A DNA stretch of 64,000 bases from Microvirga makkahensis. Its GTDB lineage: Bacteria; Pseudomonadota; Alphaproteobacteria; Rhizobiales; Beijerinckiaceae. Made by a program: the position numbers and the translations under genes. Location of the stretch: assembly GCF_009830105.1 (NCBI RefSeq), contig NZ_WURB01000016.1, positions 25,904 to 89,903 on the forward strand. The letters run 5' to 3'. The notes beneath the pieces were generated by a model. The model was not told where the DNA came from. It did no database searches and worked only from the letters and a program-made list of their open reading frames with translations. Positions 1 through 9,204 of the stretch are shown here, one piece after another. Positions within the stretch are counted from its first letter, which is position 1, and each line of letters begins with the position of its first letter.

Positions 1-557
1 TTCTGCTGGTCGTCTCCTATGCGCTCGGACAGGGCTGGCGCACCGCTCTGCCCATGGCCGCGGGGGTCGCGCTCGGCGACTTCACGGCCATGACGCTGTC
101 CCTGCTGGGCCTCGGGGCCCTGCTGGCCGCCTCGGCGACGGTGTTCACGCTCCTCAAATGGCTGGGAGCCGCCTATCTCGTCTGGCTCGGCGTCAAGCTC
201 TGGCGCGCGGGCGGAAGCCTTGATGTCGCACCCCGCCAGGATGTGGTCTCGTCCCTCAGGATGCTCGGTCATGCCTGGCTCGTGACCGCCCTGAATCCAA
301 AGGGGTTCGTGTTCTTCGTGGCCTTCCTGCCGCAGTTCATCGACCCGAAGCTCGCCTTCCTGCCGCAGGTGAGCCTGTGCGCAGCAACCTTCCTGATCCT
401 GGCCTTCGCCAACGCCTTCGCCTATGCGCTCGTCGCCGCCCGGGCGAGGCGGGCCGTACGCAACCCGCGCGCCATCGGCTTCGTCAACAAAACCGGCGGC
501 GGTCTGCTGATCGGCGCGGGCATCGCCACCGTCGCGTTGAGGGCGGGACAGTCCTGA
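1..557 (+). CDS. LysE/RhtB family amino-acid exporter, 5' end missing
   Basis: The reading frame is open from base 3, so the gene begins before the window and about 185 residues are visible. It is an integral membrane protein of the LysE/RhtB superfamily, which exports amino acids or small metabolites across the inner membrane. Visible family marks are a GVALGD segment near the start, strongly hydrophobic helices, and the conserved NPKGFVFFVAFLPQF stretch between helices. An internal ATG at 54 exists but cuts a helix, so it is probably not the start. The substrate cannot be told. A second LysE family gene lies at 18351-18971. Confidence 0.85.
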   Translation, partial: LLVVSYALGQGWRTALPMAAGVALGDFTAMTLSLLGLGALLAASATVFTLLKWLGAAYLVWLGVKLWRAGGSLDVAPRQDVVSSLRMLGHAWLVTALNPKGFVFFVAFLPQFIDPKLAFLPQVSLCAATFLILAFANAFAYALVAARARRAVRNPRAIGFVNKTGGGLLIGAGIATVALRAGQS

Positions 558-573
558 AGCCAGCTCTCTCCCT

Positions 574-664
574 GTCATCACCGGCTCTGTGCCGGTGATC
601 CCGATTGGTTGAGGAACTGCGCCCGTCCGGCCGGGATGGCCGGGACGAGCCCGGCCATGACGAC
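574..664. repeat. Dispersed GTCAT/CCGG palindromic repeat, copy 1
   Basis: The left half is an inverted repeat (TCACCGGC...GCCGGTGA) and the right half is a second one (ATGGCCGGG...CCCGGCCAT) ending in ATGACG, with about 30 bases between. It fills the convergent gap between the LysE gene and the TPP enzyme gene. The same bipartite pattern recurs in at least nine other gaps of this window. Confidence 0.7.
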
Positions 665-710
665 GTAGGGCGCCTGATCCTCCCGCGAGACAAGGGAAGA
701 AACCGGCGCC

Positions 711-3107
711 TCACACCGCCTTCAGGTACCGCATGGGCTTGCCGGGCGCGATCATTTCGGCGGCGGCGATGATGCCCTGCGCGTCGATACCGAAATGGCG
801 GTAGAGGTCCTTGATCGTGCCCGTCTGGCCGAAATGCTCCACGCCGAGCGGACGGGTGCGGTGCCCCATGACCGAGCCCATCCAGGCAAGGGCCGCCGGG
901 TGCCCGTCGATCACCGTCACCAGCCCGCAATGGGGCGGTACGTCGGCGAGAAGCCGCTCCACGTGGGATCTCGCATGGACGAGGCCGCGCTCGCGGGCTC
1001 GCTGCGCCGCCGTCCAGCCTGCGTTCAGCCGATCCGCGGAGGTGATGGCGAGCAGCCCGATATCGCGCCGGTCCTCGGCCATGAGACCCACCGCTTCGAT
1101 CGCCTCCGGCGCGACCGCGCCCATATAGGCCACCACGACTTGAGCGTTCGGTCCGGGTTTCCTGAGCCAATAGGCGCCGGCGATGATGTCGTCGGCCAGG
1201 TCCTGCGTCATCTCGCGCTGCGGCTGCTCGAGGCTGCGGGTGGACAGGCGCAGGTAGACCGAGCCGCCGGTCTCGTCGCGCAGCCACGTGGTCTCGTTCG
1301 GCTCGCCCTCGCCGTTGCGCTGCATGTAGTCGAAGGCCCAGCGCATGATGATGGCGAGTTCATCGACGAAGGCGGGCTCGAAGGACGCCAGGCCGTCCTG
1401 TGCCAGACCGACGAGCGGCGTGCCGATGGATTGATGCGCGCCGCCTTCCGGAGCGAGCGTCACGCCGGACGGCGTCGCCACCAGCATGAAGCGGGCATCC
1501 TGGTAGCAGGCATAATTCAGCGCATCCGCGCCGCGATAGATGAATGGGTCGTAGAGCGTGCCGATGGGCAGGATCCGCTCGCCGAAGAGCGAATGCGAGA
1601 GGCCTAGAGCCGAAAGCAGGATGAAGAGATTCATCTCTGCGATACCGAGTTCGAGATGCTGGCCTTGCGGCGAGAATTCCCAATTGTAGGTCGAGGGAAT
1701 CCGCTCCTTCTTGAAGGTATCGACAAGGCTGTTGCGGGCAAAGAGCCCGCGCCGGTTCACCCAGGCGCCGAGATTGGTCGAGACCGTCACGTCCGGCGCA
1801 GTGGTGACGATGCGCTCTGCCAACGCATGATCGGACCGCGCCAGCTCGTTGAGGATAAGGCCGAAGCCCTGCTGCGTGGACATGGCGGGATTGGCCGGGA
1901 AGGCGAGCTTTTCCGGCACCGGCACCGGCGGCGCGGAGTAACGCCGCCGCCCCTTCTGTACGAAGGGCGCCCTCTTCAGGAAATCCTCGAGTTCCGCCTG
2001 CGGGATCTTCACGCCCTCGAACTTGTCCCATTCATGGCCCGGGCGCACGCCCTGGGCCGCGCGCCACGCGTCCATCTGATTCGGGGTCAGAAGGCCGGAA
2101 TGATTGTCCTTGTGACCCGCGAGCGGCAGGCCGAATCCCTTGATCGTATAGGCGATGAAGCAGACCGGCTTGTCGTGACGGCGGGCCTTCTCGAACGCAT
2201 CGAGCAGGCTCGGCAGGTCGTGCCCGCCGAGATTGGACATGAGGCGTGCCAGCTCCTCGTCGGAGCGCTTCTCGATGAGGCGCGTGACGGGCCCCTGGTC
2301 GCCGAGATCGTCGAGGAGGCGCCTGCGCCAGGCCGCTCCGCCCTGGAAGGTGAGCGCGGAATAGAGCTGGTTCGGGCAGCGATTGATCCAGGCCTTCAGC
2401 TTGTCGCCGCCGGGCTCGGCGAAAGCCTGCTTCATCAGCGATCCGTATTTGAGGATCACCACCTCCCAGCCGAAATTGTGGAACAATGCCTCGAAGCGCT
2501 CCCACAGCCCCTCGCGGATCACCGCGTCCAGGCTCTGGCGGTTGTAATCGACGATCCACCACGTGTTGCGCACGCCGTGCTTCCAGCCTTCGAGCAGCGC
2601 CTCGAAGATGTTGCCCTCGTCCATCTCCGCATCGCCCACGAGGGAGATCATGCGGCCTTCGGGCCGATCTTTCGCCCAGCCATGGGCCTTCACGTAATCC
2701 TGCACGAGACTCGCGAAGAGCGTCTGCGCGACGCCTAAGCCCACCGAGCCCGTGGAGAAATCGACATCGTCTCCGTCCTTGGTACGGGACGGATAGGATT
2801 GCGCGCCCCTGTAGCCGCGGAAGTTTTCGAGCTTTTCGCGGGTCTGGTTGCCGAAGAGATACTGGATCGCGTGGAAGATCGGGCTCGCATGGGGCTTGAC
2901 CGCCACCCGGTCCTCGGGCCTCAGGCTCGAGAAATAAAGCGCCGTCAAGATCGTGGAGAGCGAGGCCGAGGACGCCTGGTGACCGCCGATCTTCAACCCG
3001 TCCTCGTTGGGGCGCAGGTGATTGGCGTTGTGAATCGTCCAGGTCGACAGCCAGAGCACCTTGCGCTCGAGTTCTTCCAGAATGCTCAGGTGCCGTGCGT
3101 CGGCCAT
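711..3107 (-). CDS. TPP-dependent AceE/transketolase-like enzyme
   Basis: A protein of 798 residues with the three-domain layout of transketolase and homodimeric pyruvate dehydrogenase E1. The thiamine diphosphate/Mg motif is GDAEMDEGN at residues 158-166, followed by YNRQSLD about 22 residues later. GGHQASSAS near residue 41 and LGIAEMN in the second domain match the AceE-type active site. It is about 90 residues shorter than E. coli AceE (887). In rhizobia similar proteins are annotated either as transketolase or as AceE. No E2 or E3 subunit gene lies nearby, so a role in a pyruvate dehydrogenase complex is unproven. The start codon sits behind a purine-rich site (CAGGAGG on the coding strand). 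Confidence 0.8.
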   Translation of the reverse strand: MADARHLSILEELERKVLWLSTWTIHNANHLRPNEDGLKIGGHQASSASLSTILTALYFSSLRPEDRVAVKPHASPIFHAIQYLFGNQTREKLENFRGYRGAQSYPSRTKDGDDVDFSTGSVGLGVAQTLFASLVQDYVKAHGWAKDRPEGRMISLVGDAEMDEGNIFEALLEGWKHGVRNTWWIVDYNRQSLDAVIREGLWERFEALFHNFGWEVVILKYGSLMKQAFAEPGGDKLKAWINRCPNQLYSALTFQGGAAWRRRLLDDLGDQGPVTRLIEKRSDEELARLMSNLGGHDLPSLLDAFEKARRHDKPVCFIAYTIKGFGLPLAGHKDNHSGLLTPNQMDAWRAAQGVRPGHEWDKFEGVKIPQAELEDFLKRAPFVQKGRRRYSAPPVPVPEKLAFPANPAMSTQQGFGLILNELARSDHALAERIVTTAPDVTVSTNLGAWVNRRGLFARNSLVDTFKKERIPSTYNWEFSPQGQHLELGIAEMNLFILLSALGLSHSLFGERILPIGTLYDPFIYRGADALNYACYQDARFMLVATPSGVTLAPEGGAHQSIGTPLVGLAQDGLASFEPAFVDELAIIMRWAFDYMQRNGEGEPNETTWLRDETGGSVYLRLSTRSLEQPQREMTQDLADDIIAGAYWLRKPGPNAQVVVAYMGAVAPEAIEAVGLMAEDRRDIGLLAITSADRLNAGWTAAQRARERGLVHARSHVERLLADVPPHCGLVTVIDGHPAALAWMGSVMGHRTRPLGVEHFGQTGTIKDLYRHFGIDAQGIIAAAEMIAPGKPMRYLKAV

Positions 3108-3197
3108 GGAATCCTCCTGGGTAATGCCTTGATTCTAGAACCTTGTCTCACGCCTTTCGAGGCCGAGGCGAGGCTGCAATCAAAATTCTTGTTGGGC

Positions 3198-3301
3198 TGG
3201 AGCATCGGATCCAGAAGCGGACCCGCTTCTGGATCCGATGCTCCACTCTCTGAACAGCGCATCGTGCGAAAAACCGCGTCCACCTTTTCGCACGATGCGC
3301 T
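3198..3301. repeat. Composite double-hairpin intergenic element, copy 1
   Basis: Two inverted repeats lie side by side in the gap between two minus-strand genes. The first has perfect 23-base arms (3198-3220 and 3223-3245) with a 2-base loop. The second has perfect 17-base arms (3256-3272 and 3285-3301) with a 12-base loop. Each outer end contains GCATCG or its complement CGATGC. A diverged copy with the same two-part plan is at 39521-39655. Confidence 0.85.
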
Positions 3302-3343
3302 AGCGTTAGCAGAGGCACGCTCGTCCATGCCACCGGACCGGCT

Positions 3344-4507
3344 TCATGCCTCCTCATTCTCATCTTCCGCGAAATCGCCGCTCAGGCGAAGTCCGTCGAT
3401 CCAGGTTTCCCCCTTTTGCTTGACGACTCGCCGCGGCGAGACGCCGCCATGGCGCGCGATCGCATCGGCGAGCGGCTCGGAATGGGTCACGAGCCACACC
3501 TGCGTGCGCCTCGAAGCCGCCACGATCATGCGAGCAAGCGGCTCGAGGAGATCCGGGTGCAGGCTCGTCTCGGGCTCGTTCAGGGCAATGAAGGGCGGGA
3601 GGCGATAGGACAGAAGCGCTCCGGCGAGGGCCAGGAAGTGCAACGTGCCGTCCGACAATTCGGAGGGCTGAAAGACCCGCTTCGGGTAATCGGGAAAGAC
3701 CACGCCGAACGTGGCGAAGCGATCGGGTTCGGGAATGACGAGCCGGGCACCGGGAAAGGCATCGTTGAAAGCCTGGTCGAGGTCGTCGGTATCCTCGCGG
3801 ATATGGGCCAGTGTCGCGAAGACCGCCGCGAGATTCGAGCCGTCGGAGGCGAGTGTCGGCGAGGTCACCGCAAGGCAGGGCTGGCGGAGAACGGACCCGG
3901 CATCGGTGCGAAAGCCATGGAAGAAGCGCCATTCCAGCATGGTGCGCCGGGCGAGATGCAGGTCGGGAAAGGCGGCGGCGTCCTGCAGGGAGTTCAGAGC
4001 CGTCTCCGACGGGAGGATCTCGCCTCCCAGCGGGCGCTTTACGCCCTCCTCGTCCAGGCAATGACCGCGCGGACCTTGCCGGTCGAGGAGCTTTTTTGGA
4101 CGCCGATGCGCCTCGTAGACGAGCGTCTCCGCCTTGACCTGCGGCTCCAGCTTGAAGCCCGCCCCGAGGACCACGCCGCCAGCCGCCTGAACCAGCCCCG
4201 TCTCGACCGCATATTCGAGATTGTAATCGCCGGCTCCGTCTCCCGACAGGCAAACGCCGAGCCTGACCCGCACCGGCTCCCCGGCGCTGCGCCGCCCCGC
4301 CCAATAGACGGAATCGAAGCCGCCCTCGGCGGCAAGGTCGTGGGTAAGCGTGCCGGAGGCTGCCGATTGCAGGAGCTGGAGCGAGCGGTAGAGGTTCGTC
4401 TTGCCGGTTCCGTTCGCGCCCACGAAGACGGACAAGGGCCCGACGGGGAAGCGGATATGCCTCAGCGAGCGGTAGCCTGCGGCGATAACTTCATTGATGG
4501 CGAGCAT
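3344..4507 (-). CDS. AAA family ATPase, RecF/SMC-like (AAA_21)
   Basis: A predicted soluble ATPase of 387 residues. Walker A is GANGTGKTN (residues 30-38), near the N-terminus as in RecF, OLD and SMC-type ATPases. The C-terminal half carries a signature-like LSDGTLHFLAL, a Walker B/ABC-type NEPETSLHP and a switch histidine in VTHSEPLAD. The family binds DNA ends or acts as a stand-alone nucleotide switch. No nuclease (TOPRIM) domain is visible and no partner gene is adjacent, so the cellular role is unknown. It lies just downstream of tRNA-Gly on the same strand. Confidence 0.75.
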   Translation of the reverse strand: MLAINEVIAAGYRSLRHIRFPVGPLSVFVGANGTGKTNLYRSLQLLQSAASGTLTHDLAAEGGFDSVYWAGRRSAGEPVRVRLGVCLSGDGAGDYNLEYAVETGLVQAAGGVVLGAGFKLEPQVKAETLVYEAHRRPKKLLDRQGPRGHCLDEEGVKRPLGGEILPSETALNSLQDAAAFPDLHLARRTMLEWRFFHGFRTDAGSVLRQPCLAVTSPTLASDGSNLAAVFATLAHIREDTDDLDQAFNDAFPGARLVIPEPDRFATFGVVFPDYPKRVFQPSELSDGTLHFLALAGALLSYRLPPFIALNEPETSLHPDLLEPLARMIVAASRRTQVWLVTHSEPLADAIARHGGVSPRRVVKQKGETWIDGLRLSGDFAEDENEEA

Positions 4508-4576
4508 GGACTAAGCGGACCGGCGGCCGAGAGGGAGAACGTGACCTTACCCGTTCCGGCCGGCGGCCGCAAAAAC

Positions 4577-4602
4577 GAAAAGCCCGCCTGACGGCGGGCC
4601 TT
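4577..4602 (-). terminator. Rho-independent terminator after tRNA-Gly
   Basis: Read on the minus strand, a GC stem (GGCCCGCC/GGCGGGCT, loop GTCA) is followed by TTTTCGTTTTT. It lies about 30 bases downstream of the tRNA gene, which is transcribed in this direction. Confidence 0.75.
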
Positions 4603-4630
4603 CGCGACACTCTCAAGACTTGAGAGAAAT

Positions 4631-4705
4631 TGGAGCGGGCGAAGGGATTCGAACCCTCGACCCCAACCTTGGCAAGGTTGTGCTCTACCCCTGAGCTACA
4701 CCCGC
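4631..4705 (-). tRNA. tRNA-Gly (anticodon GCC)
   Basis: The minus strand folds as a full cloverleaf. The acceptor stem is GCGGGTG pairing with CGCCCGC, the D arm contains GTAGCTCAGGGGTAGAG, the anticodon stem-loop is CCTTGCCAAGG with GCC in the anticodon position, and the T arm contains GGTTCGAATCC. The 3' CCA is encoded. It reads the glycine codons GGC and GGU. Confidence 0.97.
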
Positions 4706-4815
4706 GCTCCGCGATGCGCGAGGCATCGTTGCGAGGCCGCTGATTTGCCCCAAAAAGGTTCACTTGGCAAGGGGGTTTTCGCCAATCTTTTCGACGCGGT
4801 GCTTGAGCCCAACCA

Positions 4816-5397
4816 ATGGGGTCGCTAGAAGCCAGGGACATACCGGCGTTTCAAGAAGGTTTCCTCCCCTTGGCCCATCTCTCCCCCAAAGAGCTCCTGG
4901 AGCGCCTGGATGCCCTGGGCATCCGGTCCGAGACGATCGAGCACGAGCCCGTCTTCACGGTGGCCGAATCGAAGCCCGTCAAGGCGAAGATCCCGGGCGC
5001 GCATTCCAAGAACCTGTTCGTGAAGGACAAGAAGGGGCGCTTCTTCCTGATCTCGGCGAAGGACGAAACGCCCATCGACCTCAAGCGCGCCCACGAGGCC
5101 ATCGGGGCGTCCGGACGTCTTTCCTTCGGCTCCGCCGAGCAGCTTAAGGAGATGCTCGGCGTGGAACCGGGCTCGGTCACGGCCTTCGCGGTGGCGAACG
5201 ACACCGAAGGCAAGGTGACCATGGTGCTCGACGCCAACCTGATGGAACACGAGCGGGTGAATTTTCACCCCCTGGTGAATTCCATGACCACCGGCGTGTC
5301 GCGGGAGGACCTGGTGAGGTTCCTGCGCTCCACCGGCCATGACCCGATCATCCTGAGACTGCCGGAGCCACCTGCGGAATTGCCAGACAACGGTTAA
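4816..5397 (+). CDS. ProXp-ala type prolyl-tRNA deacylase (YbaK/ProX family)
   Basis: A stand-alone homologue of the prolyl-tRNA synthetase editing (INS) domain, 193 residues. Such proteins hydrolyse Ala-tRNA(Pro) or related mischarged tRNAs in trans and protect translational fidelity. Diagnostic stretches are EHEPVFTVAES, the lysine-containing KNLFVKDKKGRFFL and LGVEPGSVTAFAV with a later NFHPLVNSMT. The ATG at 4816 gives an N-terminal tail of about 20 residues; a shorter start near the family's usual SPKELLERLDAL cannot be excluded. It stands alone, divergent from tRNA-Gly. Confidence 0.85.
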   Translation: MGSLEARDIPAFQEGFLPLAHLSPKELLERLDALGIRSETIEHEPVFTVAESKPVKAKIPGAHSKNLFVKDKKGRFFLISAKDETPIDLKRAHEAIGASGRLSFGSAEQLKEMLGVEPGSVTAFAVANDTEGKVTMVLDANLMEHERVNFHPLVNSMTTGVSREDLVRFLRSTGHDPIILRLPEPPAELPDNG

Positions 5398-5448
5398 GCT
5401 CCCATCTAGGACAGAACCTTCCTCCCACGATCACCTTTCGAGGATCGC

Positions 5449-6354
5449 ATGTTGACCGATAACCCCTCCCCCGGAATGCCGTCCGACGATCTCGTGAAGG
5501 ACACCACCACCGCCAATTTCCGCCAGGACGTTTTGGCCGAATCGATGAACCAGCCGGTTCTGGTCGATTTCTGGGCTCCCTGGTGCGGCCCCTGCAAGCA
5601 GCTCACCCCCGTGCTGGAAAAGGTGGTGCGCGCGGCGGGCGGCAAGGTGAAGCTCGTGAAGATGAACATCGACGAGCATCCGCAGATCGCAGGCCAGCTC
5701 GGCGTGCAGTCGATACCCGCCGTCTTCGCCTTCCAGAGGGGCCAGCCGGTGGATGGCTTCATGGGCGCCCTGCCGGAGAGCCAGCTGAAGAGCTTCATCG
5801 AGCGCCTCGTCGGACCGCTCGGCCCGGGCGCGGCGGAGGAGCTGCTCGCGCAGGCCGATCAGCTCGTCGCGGCCGGCGACATGGGGGGCGCGGCCGAACT
5901 CTACGCCGCCGTTCTCTCGCAGGAGCCTGAGAATACCGCCGCGCTTGCCGCGCTGGTGAAGCTCCACGTGGAGGTGGGCGATCTGGAGGGCGCGAAGCGC
6001 TTCCTCGCCATGGCGCCCGCCGCCAAGGCCAACGACCCGGCGATCGCCGGCGCGCGCGCGGCCGTGGAACTCGCCGAGCAGGCGGGCACCCTCGGCGATA
6101 CGGCCGAGCTTCAGCGCCGGATCGCTGCCGATCCGCTCGATCATCAGGCGCGGTTCGATCTGGCGATCGCGCTCAACGCCCGCGGCAAGCGCGAGGAAGC
6201 GGTCAATCACCTCCTTGAAATCGTTCGCCGGGACCGCAATTGGAACGACGATGGCGCGCGCAAGCAGCTCGTCCAGTTCTTCGAGGCCTGGGGCCCCATG
6301 GACGAGATGACCATCGCGGGACGGCGCAAGCTCTCCTCGCTCCTGTTTGCCTGA
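5449..6354 (+). CDS. Thioredoxin-TPR protein (YbbN/CnoX type)
   Basis: The 301-residue protein has an N-terminal thioredoxin fold with the redox motif WCGPCK, followed by a TPR-like helical region typical of YbbN/CnoX, a chaperedoxin that protects clients from over-oxidation in the cytoplasm. The CxxC is complete here, whereas E. coli YbbN has a degenerate motif. It heads a same-strand run with the LON-domain and Trm112 genes, spaced 31 and 8 bases apart, an arrangement common in alphaproteobacteria. The ATG is preceded by a purine-rich TCGAGGATCGC. Confidence 0.9.
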   Translation: MLTDNPSPGMPSDDLVKDTTTANFRQDVLAESMNQPVLVDFWAPWCGPCKQLTPVLEKVVRAAGGKVKLVKMNIDEHPQIAGQLGVQSIPAVFAFQRGQPVDGFMGALPESQLKSFIERLVGPLGPGAAEELLAQADQLVAAGDMGGAAELYAAVLSQEPENTAALAALVKLHVEVGDLEGAKRFLAMAPAAKANDPAIAGARAAVELAEQAGTLGDTAELQRRIAADPLDHQARFDLAIALNARGKREEAVNHLLEIVRRDRNWNDDGARKQLVQFFEAWGPMDEMTIAGRRKLSSLLFA

Positions 6355-6385
6355 CGCCTCGCGACGCCAACGGGGAGAGATCGGC

Positions 6386-7057
6386 ATGGGAATGAACGCG
6401 GCATACCGGGGGCCGGACGATTGCCCATCGGTCATTCCGATCTTTCCCTTGCCCGGCGCGCTGTTGCTGCCGCGCGGGCAGATGCCGCTCAACATCTTCG
6501 AGCCGCGCTACATTTCCATGGTGGACGAGGCGCTCAAGACCGACCGCATCATCGGCATGATCCAGCCGGATGCCGACAGCGACCCCAATTCCATCATCCC
6601 GAAGCTCTATTCCGTCGGCTGCGCCGGCCGCATCACGCAATTCGCCGAGACGGGCGACGGGCGCTATCTCATCACGCTAATCGGCATCGCGCGCTTCCGG
6701 GTGGAGGAAGAGCTGCCGCCCATCGATCTCTTCCGCCGCTGCCGCGTGAGTTTCGCGCCCTATGCGAACGACTTCACCGCCCGCGCGGGCGAGAACGAGG
6801 TCGACCGGGAGGGCGTCGTGAAGGCGCTGCGCGACTTCGTGGACGCGGCCCATGTGAAGGTGGATTGGCGCGGCATCGAGGAGGCGCCCAACGAGGCGCT
6901 GGTGAATGCGCTTTGCATGATGAGCCCCTTCGGCGTCCGCGAGAAGCAGGCGCTCCTCGAAGCGCCGAACCTGAAGACCCGCGCGGAAGTGCTCATCGCG
7001 CTCACCGAGATCGAGCTCGCCCGCGGCGGCGTCAGCTCCGATTCGACGCTGCAATAG
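6386..7057 (+). CDS. LON substrate-binding domain protein
   Basis: A 223-residue protein consisting of the N-terminal substrate-recognition domain of Lon protease without the ATPase and peptidase parts. [25 protein letters not shown] is the usual opening of the family. A possible start at 6347 would overlap the previous gene and add a tail out of character; the ATG at 6386 follows GGGGAGAG at good spacing and was chosen. Role unknown; it may deliver substrates or regulate proteolysis. It is sandwiched between the thioredoxin-TPR gene and the Trm112-like gene and probably cotranscribed. Confidence 0.88.
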   Translation: MGMNAAYRGPDDCPSVIPIFPLPGALLLPRGQMPLNIFEPRYISMVDEALKTDRIIGMIQPDADSDPNSIIPKLYSVGCAGRITQFAETGDGRYLITLIGIARFRVEEELPPIDLFRRCRVSFAPYANDFTARAGENEVDREGVVKALRDFVDAAHVKVDWRGIEEAPNEALVNALCMMSPFGVREKQALLEAPNLKTRAEVLIALTEIELARGGVSSDSTLQ

Positions 7058-7065
7058 GATTGGAC

Positions 7066-7296
7066 ATGTCTGCGGAAACGAACGCTCCACAACAGCCCGA
7101 CGCCCCCCAGCCCGTCGCGGCAACCCGCATCGACCCGAAGCTCCTCGAGCTTCTCGTCTGCCCCCTCACCAAGGAAACCCTGGAATACGACGCCGCGCGC
7201 CAGGAACTCATCAGCCGCCGCGCGAAGCTCGCCTATCCGATCCGCGATGGAATTCCGATCATGCTGCCAGAAGAGGCGCGGCCGCTGACGGAGTGA
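7066..7296 (+). CDS. Trm112 family small protein
   Basis: A 76-residue protein with the core pattern [17 protein letters not shown] followed by [17 protein letters not shown], which is the bacterial Trm112/YcaR signature. Bacterial members are small accessory proteins; eukaryotic Trm112 activates methyltransferases of the translation machinery. Only one cysteine of the usual zinc pair pattern is seen (VCP), as in many proteobacterial members. It starts 8 bases after the LON-domain gene and ends the operon. The first 20 residues are proline- and alanine-rich and probably disordered. Confidence 0.88.
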   Translation: MSAETNAPQQPDAPQPVAATRIDPKLLELLVCPLTKETLEYDAARQELISRRAKLAYPIRDGIPIMLPEEARPLTE

Positions 7297-7310
7297 GAAA
7301 CGGATTGTCT

Positions 7311-7370
7311 TGTCACGATCCGTGATGGCCGTCCCGGACATGATCCGGGGATCGGTCCCGGCCATCCACG
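7311..7370. repeat. Dispersed GTCAT/CCGG palindromic repeat, copy 2
   Basis: A shortened or diverged copy: GTCACGATCCGTGATGGCC, then CCGGACATGATCCGGGGATC and GGTCCCGGCCATCCACG. It lies in the 206-base gap between the Trm112-like gene and the DUF429 gene. Confidence 0.55.
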
Positions 7371-7502
7371 TCCCCGTCCAAGCCCCATATGCGCTCCTCC
7401 TCCCGTGGAGGGAGGCGGCGGGGCGGATCGCGATCAGGTGGTTCCCGGGTGGCTCGACGGGTCTATCGAGGCGTGAGACATCGCGCAAGAGAGGAGCGGG
7501 CC

Positions 7503-8246
7503 ATGTGGGTTGCAGGCGTGGACGGCTGCCGGGCCGGGTGGATCGCGGCTTTCATGAAAGTGGGTGATCCCGCCTCCGCCCGGATCGCGGTCGCGCCGGA
7601 TCTCGCCGCCATCGTCGACACGCCGGAGCGGCCGGCAATCGTCGCCGTCGACATCCCCATAGGCCTGCCTGAATGGACGGAAGGCTCCGGCCGCATTCCC
7701 GAACAGCTCATCCGTCCGCTCCTCGGACAGCGGCAATCCTCCGTCTTCGCCATTCCCTCGCGGCAGGCCGTGTACGCGGCCGATTACGGCGATGCCTGCG
7801 CCCTTGCGCTCGCCACCTCGGACCCGCCGCGAAAGGTGTCGCGGCAGGGCTTCGGCCTTTTTCCGAAGATCCGGGAGATCGATTCGCTGCTGCAGGCAAG
7901 GCCAGAACTGGCGGACAGGATATTCGAAGTGCATCCAGAGCTCGCCTTCTGGGCGCTGAACGGCGGGCAGGCATTGGAGCAACCGAAGAAGGTGAAGGGC
8001 GCCTCTTTCGAACCCGGCATGCGCCTTCGTCGCGGGCTTCTGAGGCAATCGGGCCTCTTGGACGAGGCGCTCATCGCTTCCCCGCCGCCGCGGGGCGCGG
8101 CGGCCGACGACCTGCTCGATGCACTGGCGGGGTTGACCGTGGCCCTCGATCTCGCGACAGGTGGAGGGCAATCCTTCCCCGATCCGCCCGGCCGCGACGC
8201 CCACGGCCTGCCGGTCGCCATCTGGACCCTCGGAAGCCCGCCATGA
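7503..8246 (+). CDS. DUF429 domain protein
   Basis: The protein of 247 residues starts with MWVAGVDGCRAGW, the usual opening of the DUF429 family (a predicted RNase H-like fold; the D in GVDG and the later DIPIGLP are conserved acidic positions). EVHPELAFWALNG and a C-terminal DDLLDALAGLTVAL (acidic) are further family marks. The function is not established. A longer frame back to 7389 lacks the family opening and was not used. Its stop overlaps the start of the downstream dehydratase gene (ATGA), so the two are translationally coupled. Confidence 0.85.
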   Translation: MWVAGVDGCRAGWIAAFMKVGDPASARIAVAPDLAAIVDTPERPAIVAVDIPIGLPEWTEGSGRIPEQLIRPLLGQRQSSVFAIPSRQAVYAADYGDACALALATSDPPRKVSRQGFGLFPKIREIDSLLQARPELADRIFEVHPELAFWALNGGQALEQPKKVKGASFEPGMRLRRGLLRQSGLLDEALIASPPPRGAAADDLLDALAGLTVALDLATGGGQSFPDPPGRDAHGLPVAIWTLGSPP

Positions 8247-9187
8247 CGATCATCACCCGCGCCGATATCGAACAAGCCCATGCCCGCATCGCTCCCCATA
8301 TCCGCCGCACGCCGGCGATGAATCTCCGGGAAGCCTTCGGTCACCCCGGGCCTGTGAGTCTGAAGCTGGAATTCCTGCAGCACGCGGGCTCCTTCAAGTC
8401 CCGCGGCGCCTTCAACACGCTCCTGTCGAACCCCGTCCCGGCGGCGGGCGTCGCAGCAGCCTCCGGCGGCAACCACGGAGCGGCGGTGTCCTATGCGGCC
8501 AGCATGCTCGGCGTGAAGGCCCGCATCTTCGTTCCCGAGATTTCCAGCCCGGCGAAGATCGCCGTCATCCGCTCCCACGGCGCGGAGGTGGTGATCGGCG
8601 GCGCGCGCTACGCGGACGCGCAGGAAGCCTGCGATGCCTACGTGGCCGAAAGCGGCGCGCTGCGCATCCATCCTTTCGCGGCAGGGAGCACCATCGCCGG
8701 CCAGGGCACGGTGGGGCTCGAATGGGAGCAGGATGCTCCTACCCTCGATACGGTTCTCGTGGCGGTGGGCGGCGGCGGGCTCATCAGCGGCATCGCGAGC
8801 TGGTGGGCGGAACGCCGCGTCAAGGTGGTGGGCGTGGAGCCGGAGGGCTCGCGCGCCCTGCATGCGGCGCTGCAGGCCGGGAAACCTGTCGATGTGGAGG
8901 TTGATTCGGTGGCGGCGGATTCCCTCGGAGCCCGCAACACCGGCGATCTCGTTCACGCCATCTGCAGCCGGACGATCGACCATGTGGCCCTCGTCACGGA
9001 CGCGTCCATTCGGGAGGCGCAGGCGGCACTCTGGCGCGACTACCGCATCGCATCGGAACCCGGCGGAGCGGCCGCACTGGCGGCCCTGATCTCGAGGGCT
9101 TATAAACCGGAACCCGGCGAGAGAATCGGTGTGCTCCTGTGCGGGGCCAATGTCGAACTCACCAAGCTCGCAGAACTGACCCGTTGA
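8243..9187 (+). CDS. Threonine/serine dehydratase (PLP fold type II)
   Basis: A 314-residue PLP enzyme of the threonine dehydratase family, deaminating threonine or serine to 2-oxoacids; hydroxyaspartate or racemase activity occurs in close relatives. The PLP lysine lies in HAGSFKSRGAFN, the phosphate loop is the glycine-rich VAVGGGGLISG, and ASGGNHGAAVSYAA is the substrate loop. No regulatory ACT domain is present, so this is the catabolic length rather than IlvA. It overlaps the DUF429 gene by 4 bases. Confidence 0.85.
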   Translation: MTIITRADIEQAHARIAPHIRRTPAMNLREAFGHPGPVSLKLEFLQHAGSFKSRGAFNTLLSNPVPAAGVAAASGGNHGAAVSYAASMLGVKARIFVPEISSPAKIAVIRSHGAEVVIGGARYADAQEACDAYVAESGALRIHPFAAGSTIAGQGTVGLEWEQDAPTLDTVLVAVGGGGLISGIASWWAERRVKVVGVEPEGSRALHAALQAGKPVDVEVDSVAADSLGARNTGDLVHAICSRTIDHVALVTDASIREAQAALWRDYRIASEPGGAAALAALISRAYKPEPGERIGVLLCGANVELTKLAELTR

Positions 9188-9204
9188 CAGCGAAGGATCC
9201 ACTT

